Assembly (NCBI GenBank): GCA_024692235.1
Contig: JAILMW010000033.1
Location: 186,001 to 250,000, forward strand
DNA length: 64,000 nt
Source of the DNA: Saccharofermentans sp.
Lineage (GTDB): Bacteria; Bacillota; Clostridia; Saccharofermentanales; Saccharofermentanaceae
Direction of reading: 5' to 3'
Shown: positions 17,828 through 27,300 of the stretch, piece by piece
Position numbering within the stretch: position 1 is the first letter of the stretch
Layout of the letters: every line of letters starts with the position of its first letter
Made by a program: the position numbers and the translations under genes
Notes under the pieces: generated by a model
What the model was told of the DNA's origin: nothing
Databases searched by the model: none
The model's input: the letters and a program-made list of their open reading frames with translations, nothing else

Positions 17828-20052
17828 TGGCAGCAGGCGCTAAGAAGAATATAAAGAAACAGTCAGTGACTAAGACTAAGAAGACCTCTTCCAAGAAGAG
17901 TGCATCTCCTTCGGATAAGTTTTTTAACAGGGAACTTTCCTGGCTCGAGTTCAACGACAGAGTCCTTCACGAAGCGAGGGATACGAAGAACCCTCTTCTC
18001 GAAAGGCTGAACTTTCTTGCAATAACCGCATCTAACCTGGATGAGTTCTATATCGTAAGAGTCGCATCTCTTCGCGATATGGCCAGCATGGACTTTACCC
18101 AGAAGGATATCGCCGGCATGACGGTAGAAGAGCAGCTTATCGCGATAGATGCCAAGACGAGAGAATCCATGTCTCTTATGTATTCTACCTTCAACCGCTC
18201 ACTTGTCCCGGCTCTCAGGCAGGAGAAGGTTAATATCTGTGATTATTCCGAGCTTACTGACGAGCTTCAGGATCTGTGTGACGATTACTTTGAGGCAGTC
18301 CTCTATCCCATCTTAACGCCCATGGCGGTAGATGCATCGAGGCCTTTTCCCCTTATCTATAACAGGATGCTCAATATGTGCGTGGCTTTGGAAGGCGCAG
18401 GAAGCCTTGTATCCGCAGGTAAGGGCAAGGATGAAAGTGATAGCGAGATAAGCTATGCGACACTGCAGATCCCTAATGTCGTGCCGAGGCTTTATAAGAT
18501 GACTGTCGGAGATGAAGTCTTCTTCGTCCCCATAGAGCAGATAATCAAGGCTAACCTCGATATGCTCTTCCTGAATAAAAAGGTCATTGCTTCAGGCTGC
18601 TACCGCGTAATGCGTAATGCCGATCTTGATATAGACGAGGATGAGGCTGAGGATCTTCTCAAGGAGATCGAGGAGCAGGTAAGAAAGAGAAGGTTCGGTT
18701 CCATAATAAGACTTGAGGTCGAAGAGGATACCGATCCGGAGCTTCTTGAATTCATCGTTACGGAACTTAAGATAAGACGTGAGGATATCTTCTGCGTATC
18801 AGGTCCCATAGATCTTACATTCCTGTCCAAGGTCAATTCGGCGCTCGATAAGGAGACGTATAAGTCATTAAGATATCCGGAGCACGTTCCCGCAGCTCCT
18901 TCCATGTTCGATGAGAGCCTGGATAATATATTCGATCAGATAAGGGAGAAGGACCGTATCGTTCACCATCCTTACGAGAGCTTTGATCCCGTATTGGAGT
19001 TCGTACGCCAGGCTGCTACGGATCCTAACGTCCTTGCCATCAAGCAGACTCTCTACAGAGTATCCGCAAGATCGCCTATCATCGCATCGCTTCTTGAAGC
19101 TGCCAGAAACGGTAAGCAGGTAATGGTACTTGTAGAACTCAAGGCAAGGTTCGATGAGGAGAATAATATCAACTGGGCAAAGAAACTAGAGAATGCAGGT
19201 TGCCATGTTATCTACGGACTTGTTGGTCTTAAGACCCATAGCAAGATCACTCTTGTCGTAAGAAGAGAAGAAGACGGTATCAGAAGATACCTTCATCTGG
19301 GTACCGGTAACTATAACGATATAACTGCTAAGATCTATACCGATATCGGCCTTTTTACCGCATCGGAGAGCTTCGGTGAGGATGCTTCCGAGTTCTTCAA
19401 TATGCTGTCAGGATATTCTATCCCCAGCACCTGGAGACGACTGATACCTGCACCCATAAAGCTCAAGGATTACTTTATAAAGAAGATCAGAAGGGAAGCT
19501 GATATAGCTTCTTCGGGTAAGCCTGCAAGGATCGTTGCCAAGATCAATTCCCTTGTTGACGGTACCATTATTGAAGAACTCTATAAGGCTTCCTGCGCGG
19601 GAGTTCAGATCGATCTTATCGTAAGAGGCATCTGTTGCCTCAAGGCAGGACTTCCCGGGCTTAGCGACAACATAACCGTAAGATCCATAACGGGAAGGTT
19701 CCTTGAACATTCAAGGATATTCTATTTCTATAACGAAGGACATGAGGATATATTCCTCGCATCAGCAGACTGGATGCCCAGAAATCTCGACCGCCGAGTG
19801 GAGCTCATGTTCCCTGTGGAGGATCCCGACTGCAGAGCCAGGGTAATAGAGATATTGGATGTTGAACTTAATGATACAATAAGAGCTCATTACTTGAGCG
19901 AAGACGGGACATACCATAAGCTGGATCTTCGAGGCAAGACGAAGCTGGACAGCCAGGAGAAGCTCATAAGCCTGGCAAGCGAAGCCGTAGCCGACAGATA
20001 TCTTCCTAACGAAGTTACGGCTTTTGAACCCGCGACATCAGCTGAAGAATAA
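17827..20052 (+). CDS. ppk: Polyphosphate kinase 1
   Basis: A 741-residue enzyme that makes polyphosphate from ATP. The N-terminal domain starts at FFNRELSWLEFNDRVL (after a Lys/Ser-rich leader of about 30 residues), followed by the head domain and two phospholipase-D-like catalytic domains. The segment KTHSKITLV contains the likely phosphorylated His, followed by YLHLGTGNYN. The length is typical for PPK1. The basic leader (KKNIKKQSVTKTKKTSSKK) is unusual and may bind polyanions. It is translationally coupled to ppx. Confidence 0.95.
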   Translation: MAAGAKKNIKKQSVTKTKKTSSKKSASPSDKFFNRELSWLEFNDRVLHEARDTKNPLLERLNFLAITASNLDEFYIVRVASLRDMASMDFTQKDIAGMTVEEQLIAIDAKTRESMSLMYSTFNRSLVPALRQEKVNICDYSELTDELQDLCDDYFEAVLYPILTPMAVDASRPFPLIYNRMLNMCVALEGAGSLVSAGKGKDESDSEISYATLQIPNVVPRLYKMTVGDEVFFVPIEQIIKANLDMLFLNKKVIASGCYRVMRNADLDIDEDEAEDLLKEIEEQVRKRRFGSIIRLEVEEDTDPELLEFIVTELKIRREDIFCVSGPIDLTFLSKVNSALDKETYKSLRYPEHVPAAPSMFDESLDNIFDQIREKDRIVHHPYESFDPVLEFVRQAATDPNVLAIKQTLYRVSARSPIIASLLEAARNGKQVMVLVELKARFDEENNINWAKKLENAGCHVIYGLVGLKTHSKITLVVRREEDGIRRYLHLGTGNYNDITAKIYTDIGLFTASESFGEDASEFFNMLSGYSIPSTWRRLIPAPIKLKDYFIKKIRREADIASSGKPARIVAKINSLVDGTIIEELYKASCAGVQIDLIVRGICCLKAGLPGLSDNITVRSITGRFLEHSRIFYFYNEGHEDIFLASADWMPRNLDRRVELMFPVEDPDCRARVIEILDVELNDTIRAHYLSEDGTYHKLDLRGKTKLDSQEKLISLASEAVADRYLPNEVTAFEPATSAEE

Positions 20053-20071
20053 AGGAGAGTATATAGGGAAA

Positions 20072-21157
20072 GTGATAATAAGCGAATACAAAGGTAAGGA
20101 GAATTCCTGCAGGCTGTTCGAGATGCGATCGGATTTTGGCGCCTGCTGCAAGATAATCGAATACGGAGCTCTTATAACAGAGCTTCATATCCCCGATAAG
20201 GACGGCGTTACCGCAGATATAATGCTGGGACTTAAGGATCTTGATTCCTACATGAAGGATCAGTCCAATCACGGTTCCGTCGTAGGAAGAAGTGCCAACA
20301 GGATAAAGGGTGCTTCCTATTCTATAAACGGCAAGGAATACAAGGCTCCTCTTAATGACGGCAACAATAATCTTCACGGAGGATCTCCTTCATACCAGAA
20401 CGTATTCTGGGAGGGAAAGGCTATAAGTAATAAAGAAGCAAATGACTTCATAAAGGATATGAATATCGATGGAGTAGCACCTGCAGAAGGAGAGAGCGTT
20501 CTTCTTCATTACGTATCTCCCGACGGAGCCTGCGGCTTCCCGGGGAACCTTGATACATACGTGCTCTATTCCTGGCTTAAAGACAGGACATTACTCATAG
20601 CATATAAAGGTACTTCAGACGAAGATACGATATTTGCTCCGACGAATCATGCTTACTTTAATCTCGGAGGTCACGACTCAGGATATATAGGTAATAATAT
20701 CCTTACGATCGACGCCGAGAAGGTGACTCATAAGACCGATGCTTGTCCCGACGGCACTTTCATCGACGTGGAAGGTACGATATTTGATTTCAGGAACGGT
20801 GCTCCTGTAAGTCAGGTGCTTACTTTGGATAATGATCAGACAAGGGCTTCTCTCGGAGTGGATCAGAACTTCTGCGTAGACAGGGAAGAAGGAAAGTTTA
20901 CCGTAGTAGCAAAGCTTACCGACGATAAGTCTTCACGTGAGATGGAAGTATTGACCGATATGCCCGGCATTCAGATCTATGCAGGTAATCACTTAGGCGG
21001 TAACATGCAAAAGGGCGATACTCCCTATAAGCAGTACGGTGCCATCTGTCTTGAAGCGCAGATGTATCCTAATGCGGTAAATATCCCCGAATTTACTTCA
21101 CCGATAATAAAGAAAGGGCAGACGGTATATCACGCCTGCGGTTACAGATTTAATTAA
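20072..21157 (+). CDS. galM: Aldose 1-epimerase (galactose mutarotase)
   Basis: A protein of about 361 residues with the mutarotase signatures NRIKGASYSI, NHAYFNLGGH (catalytic His), and GNHLGG with CLEAQMYPNAVN near the C-terminus (catalytic Glu). It interconverts the anomers of galactose and glucose. GTG 20072 is preferred because it follows an AGGGAAA site and leaves the sequence VIISEYKGKENSCRLFEM at the N-terminus. A TTG at 20024 inside ppk is possible but has no good site. The following gene starts one base after the stop. Confidence 0.88.
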   Translation: MIISEYKGKENSCRLFEMRSDFGACCKIIEYGALITELHIPDKDGVTADIMLGLKDLDSYMKDQSNHGSVVGRSANRIKGASYSINGKEYKAPLNDGNNNLHGGSPSYQNVFWEGKAISNKEANDFIKDMNIDGVAPAEGESVLLHYVSPDGACGFPGNLDTYVLYSWLKDRTLLIAYKGTSDEDTIFAPTNHAYFNLGGHDSGYIGNNILTIDAEKVTHKTDACPDGTFIDVEGTIFDFRNGAPVSQVLTLDNDQTRASLGVDQNFCVDREEGKFTVVAKLTDDKSSREMEVLTDMPGIQIYAGNHLGGNMQKGDTPYKQYGAICLEAQMYPNAVNIPEFTSPIIKKGQTVYHACGYRFN

Positions 21158-21158
21158 T

Positions 21159-22559
21159 ATGAACAAGTACAAGAAACTTTTTCCCTTAAGGATCATCTCA
21201 GCCTTATTTGCAGCTATCATCTTATTTTTTACCATCAAGAATCACACGCCTTTTGCTGCCGATGCCAAGTCGGCATATGCAATGTTCTTTACTCAGACGT
21301 ATCCCGTTACTTCTTTGCTTTCTTATAAGCTCCTTGATCTTGCCGTCATCATCGCCATGGCAGCTGTCATCGTAATGGAAGGCATAGCTCAGCTCATGTG
21401 CACGGGCGGTAAGGAAAAGTACAAGAATGATTCCGCAGGACTTATCTTCGATCTCGGTGCCAACATCATCGCAGGCGCCACTTGTGCATTGTTCTTTATC
21501 CTGCTTCCGTTCTCTGCCAAGGCAGGTGTCGATCCTGATTCTACGGGATTCGTTGCTTTCCTCGCGGCAGCTTTATTCTGGACGATCACGGCGATCATGC
21601 TCTGCATCAACTTCGAACCCATGAAGAAGAAGTACAGATTTGCAGATCATAAGCTTCGCAAGATAGCGTTGGCATCTGTATGCAGCGTGCTCATAGTATC
21701 TGTCGGACTTGAATTTGCGGCACTTGCAACGGGTAATATAAGATCCGTGTTCGGTATCTACGGCAAGGAGAGCAGGACTCCCAATCAGGGATTCTTCGAT
21801 CATGCATCCAACTCCTTCAACGGTGCCGCAGTATATGGTGATAAGGTATACTTCTTTGATTTTGACGTATCTTCAGCCCTCTGTTCCATCGATAGTGAAG
21901 GTAATATGGAATACTTGAATGACGAGTATAAGATGATCTCTTCATCTCCTCTTTGCATTGAGAACGATAATCTCTTCTATATCGCTAAGAAGAGCGGTGA
22001 AGATACCGTCAACTATCTTATCAAGTACAATATCACTTCCGCTCACCTGAAGGCATTCCCCTTTACTGAGGATCAGTCTTCCAAGCTCTTTTCCACATTC
22101 CTGGGCGTAAGGGAAGGTAATATCTACTTCATCACCACAGGAAGCGAAGACGGTTGGTATGACATGAGAAGAGTAGCAGTATCGGATGACATGGATATGG
22201 CTGCTAACGAGATATATGCTCCGCATATCGTATATTCCAACGAGCTTTATCCCTGCGTTATAGGTAACACCGGCGTATTTGATATGACAGGTGTATCTGC
22301 TCCTTATTCCAGCGTTCGTCCTACTGTCTCATTGAAGGGCGATCAGGTCTACTATGTAGAGCGCAAGCAGACGGAAGACGGAGAGGATTACGATCCCGTA
22401 GCTTTCGATCTTTGCATCTCGGGTTCTGACGGTTCCAATAAGCAGGTGCTTTATACTTTTGAAGGTATAGAAATCGTGAAGATATTCGTTGCTGACGGAT
22501 TTGTAGTATATGAATATACGACCGATGACGGTTTTGCTTATGCCGTCACGGCCGTATAG
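21159..22559 (+). CDS. Membrane protein with a C-terminal propeller-like extracytoplasmic domain, function unknown
   Basis: A 466-residue protein not assigned to a named family. About five hydrophobic spans occupy residues 10-190. After residue 200 the chain is soluble, with repeated short motifs such as DKVYFFDFD, DNLFYIAKK, GNIYFITTG and DQVYYVERK at roughly 50-residue spacing, which suggests DUF5050-like beta-propeller blades. It starts one base after the galM stop with no strong ribosome-binding site, so its translation is probably coupled to galM. No catalytic motif is visible. A sensor or envelope role is a guess. Confidence 0.6.
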   Translation: MNKYKKLFPLRIISALFAAIILFFTIKNHTPFAADAKSAYAMFFTQTYPVTSLLSYKLLDLAVIIAMAAVIVMEGIAQLMCTGGKEKYKNDSAGLIFDLGANIIAGATCALFFILLPFSAKAGVDPDSTGFVAFLAAALFWTITAIMLCINFEPMKKKYRFADHKLRKIALASVCSVLIVSVGLEFAALATGNIRSVFGIYGKESRTPNQGFFDHASNSFNGAAVYGDKVYFFDFDVSSALCSIDSEGNMEYLNDEYKMISSSPLCIENDNLFYIAKKSGEDTVNYLIKYNITSAHLKAFPFTEDQSSKLFSTFLGVREGNIYFITTGSEDGWYDMRRVAVSDDMDMAANEIYAPHIVYSNELYPCVIGNTGVFDMTGVSAPYSSVRPTVSLKGDQVYYVERKQTEDGEDYDPVAFDLCISGSDGSNKQVLYTFEGIEIVKIFVADGFVVYEYTTDDGFAYAVTAV

Positions 22560-22608
22560 GAATACTTCATTTATCAGTTTTAAGTTTTTACAGTTTGTTC
22601 TGTCTTGA

Positions 22609-23658
22609 TCAGCCGAATACTTTGATACCGTCATATTCGCCGTTGTCGATCTCGTCCTCGGGATCATACAACTCGAAATGCGAGATGTAACCGTAGCTCT
22701 TACCCGTCATCTTAGCATCCTCATATGCCATAGCAAAAGCTGCATCGTGTAAAGGCTTTAATACGGTCTTTCCCACTGTATATATAACGATAGCTAAGAT
22801 GCCCAACCATGTTATCTGGGTCAGATCGGCATTATCGATCAATATACTCTTGAGCATCAGGTATATAAATCCGCATGTAAAGATATAACTGGGGATCCCT
22901 ACCGTGAGGATTTCAACGATGAACAATGCCAATTTATATCCGTTCGACGCCTGAAAGCTTATCTTTATCGCTCTTGTGAACGGGATGCTCGGATCATCGG
23001 CAAGTATGAATTCAACCATGAAAAGACAATACTGTACTACTAATGCGAGCAGAGAGATGGCCAATGCCGGTATCCATAACACAGGCACCAGTATCATAAT
23101 TGTTGCTATAAAGGGAATAACATTCAATAGCAAAGACTTAATGATCAATGTAATGACCTTATTGACATAATTGCCGGAAGTAAATCCGCTGAAAAGGTCC
23201 TTGAATCCTACTTCTCTCTTATCCATCCTCAGAAATATGGAATACAATCCGATCGTAAGTATTCCGCCTACTAGAAAGAAATAAGCATTATTAGTGGCAT
23301 TTTCCGCGTAATCGAGCATCAGCTTTTCGCGGGCCTTGTTCCTTGCCTCGACTTTCTCCGCAAGTCTTGCGCCATCGCTCTTATATTCCGTATCACCGGA
23401 AGACTTATGAGAATATGTATTCCCTGATGAAGAACCGTCCATCTCAAAAGCTATCTTAGCCATTTCAGGCAGAGCTCTCGTAATATCGGGATTAAAGAAC
23501 ATGAAGATTATGGATGGGATCATTCCGAAGACAGCTGTGAGAATGACACATAAGTAGACCAGGATCCTCTTGCCTCTTAATCGTTGGTGACCTGCAACAA
23601 TATAAGTCTTTGCTGCATCAATTGCATCGCGAATACCTAAGTTCGCCAAAAAGTTCAT
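22609..23658 (-). CDS. Polytopic membrane protein, function unknown
   Basis: A 349-residue protein with about six hydrophobic spans (for example VYLCVILTAVFGMIPSIIF and AYFFLVGGILTIGLYSIFL) and a charged, Lys/Glu/Ser-rich loop at about 65-110. I do not recognise the family. ATG 23658 is chosen because AGGAGGG lies nine bases upstream; longer in-frame starts lack this. On the minus strand a TATAAT (complement of 23686-23691) lies about 28 bp before the ATG. It converges on the preceding plus-strand gene with a 49-bp gap in which no terminator is obvious. Confidence 0.6.
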   Translation of the reverse strand: MNFLANLGIRDAIDAAKTYIVAGHQRLRGKRILVYLCVILTAVFGMIPSIIFMFFNPDITRALPEMAKIAFEMDGSSSGNTYSHKSSGDTEYKSDGARLAEKVEARNKAREKLMLDYAENATNNAYFFLVGGILTIGLYSIFLRMDKREVGFKDLFSGFTSGNYVNKVITLIIKSLLLNVIPFIATIMILVPVLWIPALAISLLALVVQYCLFMVEFILADDPSIPFTRAIKISFQASNGYKLALFIVEILTVGIPSYIFTCGFIYLMLKSILIDNADLTQITWLGILAIVIYTVGKTVLKPLHDAAFAMAYEDAKMTGKSYGYISHFELYDPEDEIDNGEYDGIKVFG

Positions 23659-23846
23659 AAATATACCCTCCTGTATTCCGAGAGGATTATACATCAACAA
23701 TGATTGGTTGTGTATATGGATCGTTGCAGCTCAGAGTTTTTTAAGATATTTACCATAGAAGCGCTGATTTCCTTCTCACTTCTTCTGTGATCTTCACTAA
23801 GCTTAAAAGGCGAAGTGATATACAGCAGATTATCAGAAATAATAAA

Positions 23847-23880
23847 AGAACTCCGGGCCTCGTGCGTGACTCGGAGTTCT
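23847..23880 (-). terminator. Intrinsic terminator of gltX-glnS
   Basis: A perfect nine-bp stem, AGAACTCCG (23847-23855) with CGGAGTTCT (23872-23880). Read on the minus strand it is followed by a T-rich run. It lies 23 bp after glnS. The remaining 23701-23846 holds nothing I can identify. Confidence 0.8.
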
Positions 23881-23902
23881 TAATATCAGTATCGAATGTA
23901 AC

Positions 23903-25564
23903 TTACTCGGGCTTGTAGCTGTCCTTCAAAGATACTGCTCTGTTGAAGACAAGGTGATCGGGGGTAAAATCCTTATTGTCTGCACAGAAGTATCCTACAC
24001 GAAGGAACTGGAAGCGGTCTTCGGGCTTGCAGGAAGCAAGGGAAGCCTCAACCTTAGCACCCTGAACTACCGTAAGGGAATCGGGATTAACGAAGTCGAG
24101 GTAGTTAACGTCTGCAAGATCGGGAGCCTCAACAGTGAAGAGACGGTCGTAGAGTCTGATCTCGGCATCAAGAGCCGTCTTCTGATCTACCCAGTGGATA
24201 GTTGCCTTGATCTTTCTTCCGTCAGCGGTATTACCTCCGCGGCTTTCCGTATCGTAAGTAGCATGTACGCAAGTAACGTTGCCGTTCTCGTCCTTATCGC
24301 ATCCTACGCACTTGATGACATAAGCGGACTTAAGTCTTACTTCATTGCCGGGATAGAGACGGAAATACTTCTTGGCGGGTTCCTCCATGAAGTCTTCCTT
24401 ATCGATCCAGAGCTCCTTGGAGAAAGTAACTGTTCTTGTACCACTGTTAGGATCTTCGGGGTTATTCTCGACCTCGAAGGACTCAGCCATATCATCGGGG
24501 TAGTTATCGATAACAAGCTTAATGGGATTTATAACAGCCATCGCTCTGTTAGCAGTCTTATTAAGATCCTCACGAAGGCAATACTCAAGGAAAGCGAAGT
24601 CAACGACGGCATTAACCTTGGATACACCGTTACGAGCATGGAACTCTCTTATTGAATTAGGAGTATATCCTCTTCTTCTGAGACCGCAGAGTGTAGGCAT
24701 TCTGGGATCGTCCCAGCCTGACACGAGACCTGTCTCTACAAGGTTTCGAAGCTTTCTCTTGGAAAGAACGGTATGTGTGATGCCAAGTCTTGCAAACTCG
24801 ATCTGGCGGGGCTTTGTCTCAACTGAGATGTTGTTTACGACCCAGTCATAAAGAGGTCTGTGATTCTCGAACTCAAGTGAGCAAAGGGAATGAGTGATAC
24901 CCTCGAGAGCATCCTCGATAGGATGAGCAAAGTCATACATGGGGTAGATGCACCATGTAGTACCGAGTCTGTGGTGAGGGAGACGGTTGATCCTGTAGAT
25001 AACGGGATCTCTCATGTTGAAGTTACCTGATGCAAGGTCGATCTTCGCACGAAGTGTCATTGAACCGTCTTCGAATTCTCCTGCTCTCATCCTCTTAAAG
25101 AGGTCAAGGCTCTCCTCTATGGGTCTGTCTCTGAAAGGAGACTGGGCGGGAGTATTGATATCGCCTCTCATCTCCTTCATCTGCTCGGGAGTAAGCTCAC
25201 ATACATATGCGAGGCCTTTCTCTATAAGCTCTATAGCGAACTCATACATCTTCTCGAAATACTCGGAAGCGTAGAAGAATCTGTCACCCCAGTCGTGACC
25301 TAACCACTTGATGTCTTCCTTTATAGCCTCTACGTACTCTTCGTCTTCCTTTGTAGGATTTGTGTCGTCCATACGAAGGTTACAAAGACCGCCGTAAAGC
25401 TCAGCGGTACCGAAGTCGATCTCCAGTGCCTTTGCATGTCCTATGTGAAGATAGCCGTTAGGCTCGGGAGGAAATCTGGTATGTATCTTCTTACCGTAGC
25501 ATCTGCCGCCTTCCTTTAATTCTTCATCGATGATCTCGTGAATGAAATGCTTATTCTCTGCCAT
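23903..25564 (-). CDS. glnS: Glutaminyl-tRNA synthetase
   Basis: A 553-residue class I synthetase that charges tRNA-Gln. It has the HIGH motif in PPEPNGYLHIGHAKA (about residues 31-45), the KMSKS equivalent VLSKRKL, and the C-terminal anticodon-binding beta-barrels. The length matches the bacterial enzyme. A ribosome-binding site (AGGAG) is seven bases before the ATG. GlnRS is not universal in Firmicutes, many of which use the GatCAB route, so its presence is informative. It is the second gene after gltX, with a 15-bp gap, and ends at a clear terminator. Confidence 0.95.
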   Translation of the reverse strand: MAENKHFIHEIIDEELKEGGRCYGKKIHTRFPPEPNGYLHIGHAKALEIDFGTAELYGGLCNLRMDDTNPTKEDEEYVEAIKEDIKWLGHDWGDRFFYASEYFEKMYEFAIELIEKGLAYVCELTPEQMKEMRGDINTPAQSPFRDRPIEESLDLFKRMRAGEFEDGSMTLRAKIDLASGNFNMRDPVIYRINRLPHHRLGTTWCIYPMYDFAHPIEDALEGITHSLCSLEFENHRPLYDWVVNNISVETKPRQIEFARLGITHTVLSKRKLRNLVETGLVSGWDDPRMPTLCGLRRRGYTPNSIREFHARNGVSKVNAVVDFAFLEYCLREDLNKTANRAMAVINPIKLVIDNYPDDMAESFEVENNPEDPNSGTRTVTFSKELWIDKEDFMEEPAKKYFRLYPGNEVRLKSAYVIKCVGCDKDENGNVTCVHATYDTESRGGNTADGRKIKATIHWVDQKTALDAEIRLYDRLFTVEAPDLADVNYLDFVNPDSLTVVQGAKVEASLASCKPEDRFQFLRVGYFCADNKDFTPDHLVFNRAVSLKDSYKPE

Positions 25565-25579
25565 ATGTATCTCCTGTTC

Positions 25580-27049
25580 TCAGCCTAAACGCTTGAATGC
25601 TTCGTTAAGTCTTCTCATGGATTCGTCCTTACCAAGAAGAAGAAGGACTTCCGCACATCCGCCGGGAGTAACTGCAACACCTGCGGCAGCGATCCTTGCG
25701 GGCCACATTACAAGAGCATTCTTGTATTCGTGAGCTGCTGCATATTCTGTAAGAGCATTAGTGATGGAATCTCTGTCCCATGAGCCATTCTCCAATACTG
25801 GGATGATGTCGCTTAAGATCGCCTTGGAAGTCTCAAGCGTGGACTTACTCTTCTTATGCTCGAAGAGTGAAAGGTCGAACTCCTCGTAGTTCTTAAGGAA
25901 AGAAAGCTTCTCTTCGATCTGAGTAAATCTCGTGATCCTGGGCTTTAATATCTCTTCGAGAAGTGCGTAATTACCTTCGTTTATACCGAGCTTGTCGTAG
26001 TAAGGCTTGGCATTCTTAAGGAATGTGTCGCTGTCCATGTTCTTAATGTATTCTGCGTTTACCCACTCGAGCTTATCGTAGTCGAATACGGAAGGAGACT
26101 TGGAGATACCGTGAATATCAAAGGCCTTGACGAGCTCATCCATGGTAAAGATCTCTCTGTTCTCGTACTCGCCTGCGGGGCACCATCCGAGAAGTGCGAT
26201 GTAGTTCATGATCGCCTCGGGAAGGAAGCCTTCGTTTACAAGATCGAAGAATCCTGTGCTTCCGTGTCTCTTGGAAAGCTTACTTACTACTTCCTTTCCT
26301 TCCTCGTCTACGCTCTTACCCATGATAAGAGGGAGGTGGATGTAAGTGGGGATCTCCCAGCCGAATGCATCGTAAAGAGCATTGTACTTGGGAGTAGAGG
26401 ATAAGTACTCGCTTCCTCTTACTACATGCGTGATGCCCATTGTGTGGTCATCTATAACATTAGCGAAATTATAAGTAGGGAAGCCGTCAGCCTTGATAAG
26501 GACCTGATCGTCAAGCTCCTCATTGGGGATAGTGATATCTCCGTATACGCAGTCGTGGTATGTAGACTCGCCGGTAAGGGGAGACTTCTGTCTTATGACA
26601 TAAGGGATACCTGCTTTAAGCTTCTCGTCGATCTCTGACTGAGGAAGATCACGGCAATGTCTGTCGTAGCCTACTACTTCGCCTTCCTTGGCGTTCTTCT
26701 TAAGATCTTCGAGCCTTTCCTTGGAGCAGAAGCAGTAATATGCCTTGCCCTCCTTAACGAGCTGCTCTGCATAAGGCTTATACATGGAAAGCCTTTCGCT
26801 CTGTACATAGGGACCGAAATCACCGCCGATATCGGGTCCTTCATCGTGTGTAAGACCTGCTGTCTTCAATGTATTGTAGATAACGTCAGTCGCGCCTTCT
26901 ACGTAGCGTTCCTGGTCGGTATCTTCTATCCTCAAGATAAAATCTCCGCCCTCGTGCTTGGCGGTAAGGTACTCGTAGAGAGCCGTCCTGAGATTACCCA
27001 CATGCATAAATCCCGTGGGTGAAGGTGCAAACCTGGTTCTGATCTTCAT
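25580..27049 (-). CDS. gltX: Glutamyl-tRNA synthetase
   Basis: A 489-residue class I synthetase. The N-terminus MKIRTRFAPSPTGFMHVGN gives the HIGH-like motif (HVGN), and VSKLSKRHG is the KMSKS motif. An alpha-helical anticodon-binding domain completes it. ATG 27049 places the canonical MKIRTRFAPSPTG at the N-terminus; longer starts add unrelated sequence. An extended -10 (TGA-TACAAT on the minus strand) about 55 bp upstream and AAGGACGG before the start suggest a leadered transcript. Co-occurrence with glnS suggests it need only charge tRNA-Glu. Confidence 0.95.
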   Translation of the reverse strand: MKIRTRFAPSPTGFMHVGNLRTALYEYLTAKHEGGDFILRIEDTDQERYVEGATDVIYNTLKTAGLTHDEGPDIGGDFGPYVQSERLSMYKPYAEQLVKEGKAYYCFCSKERLEDLKKNAKEGEVVGYDRHCRDLPQSEIDEKLKAGIPYVIRQKSPLTGESTYHDCVYGDITIPNEELDDQVLIKADGFPTYNFANVIDDHTMGITHVVRGSEYLSSTPKYNALYDAFGWEIPTYIHLPLIMGKSVDEEGKEVVSKLSKRHGSTGFFDLVNEGFLPEAIMNYIALLGWCPAGEYENREIFTMDELVKAFDIHGISKSPSVFDYDKLEWVNAEYIKNMDSDTFLKNAKPYYDKLGINEGNYALLEEILKPRITRFTQIEEKLSFLKNYEEFDLSLFEHKKSKSTLETSKAILSDIIPVLENGSWDRDSITNALTEYAAAHEYKNALVMWPARIAAAGVAVTPGGCAEVLLLLGKDESMRRLNEAFKRLG

Positions 27050-27153
27050 AAATGCGTGACCGTCCTTGATTAGATAATTCTTATTTAAAAGATAACTAAA
27101 GCATTGTATCACTTTTTTATCAGGAATGGTATAAGAACGAATCCCATAGTATT

Positions 27154-27293
27154 AACGCTTCGCGTTATTGACGCACATGCACTCGCAACCCTTGCAAGCA
27201 AGTTGCTCGTTATGTGGTATAACAACGCTCCGCGTTTTTGACGCACATGCACTCGCAACCCTTGCAAGCAAGTTGCTCGTTATGTGGTATAAT
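27154..27293. repeat. Tandem duplication, 2 x 70 bp, ahead of the AroB-like gene
   Basis: Copy 1 is 27154-27223 and copy 2 is 27224-27293. Bases 27168-27222 are identical to 27238-27292 (55 bp). Each copy starts with a small AACGC/GCGTT hairpin and contains a longer inverted repeat, GCAAC...GTTGC, around CTTGCAAGCAAG. Each ends in a -10-like box: TATAAC in copy 1 and TATAAT in copy 2. Only copy 2 makes a consensus promoter. Confidence 0.95.
27285..27293 (+). promoter_or_regulatory. Extended -10 promoter placed for a leaderless transcript
   Basis: TGG-TATAAT (27285-27293) ends 7 nt before ATG 27301. There is no ribosome-binding site between them, so the predicted transcription start is at the start codon. 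Confidence 0.65.
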
Positions 27294-27300
27294 CGTTCCC

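Noticed and set aside
23954..24655. Long plus-strand frame inside glnS
   Set aside because: It lies opposite the well-supported glnS and gives an amino-acid pattern typical of antisense reading.
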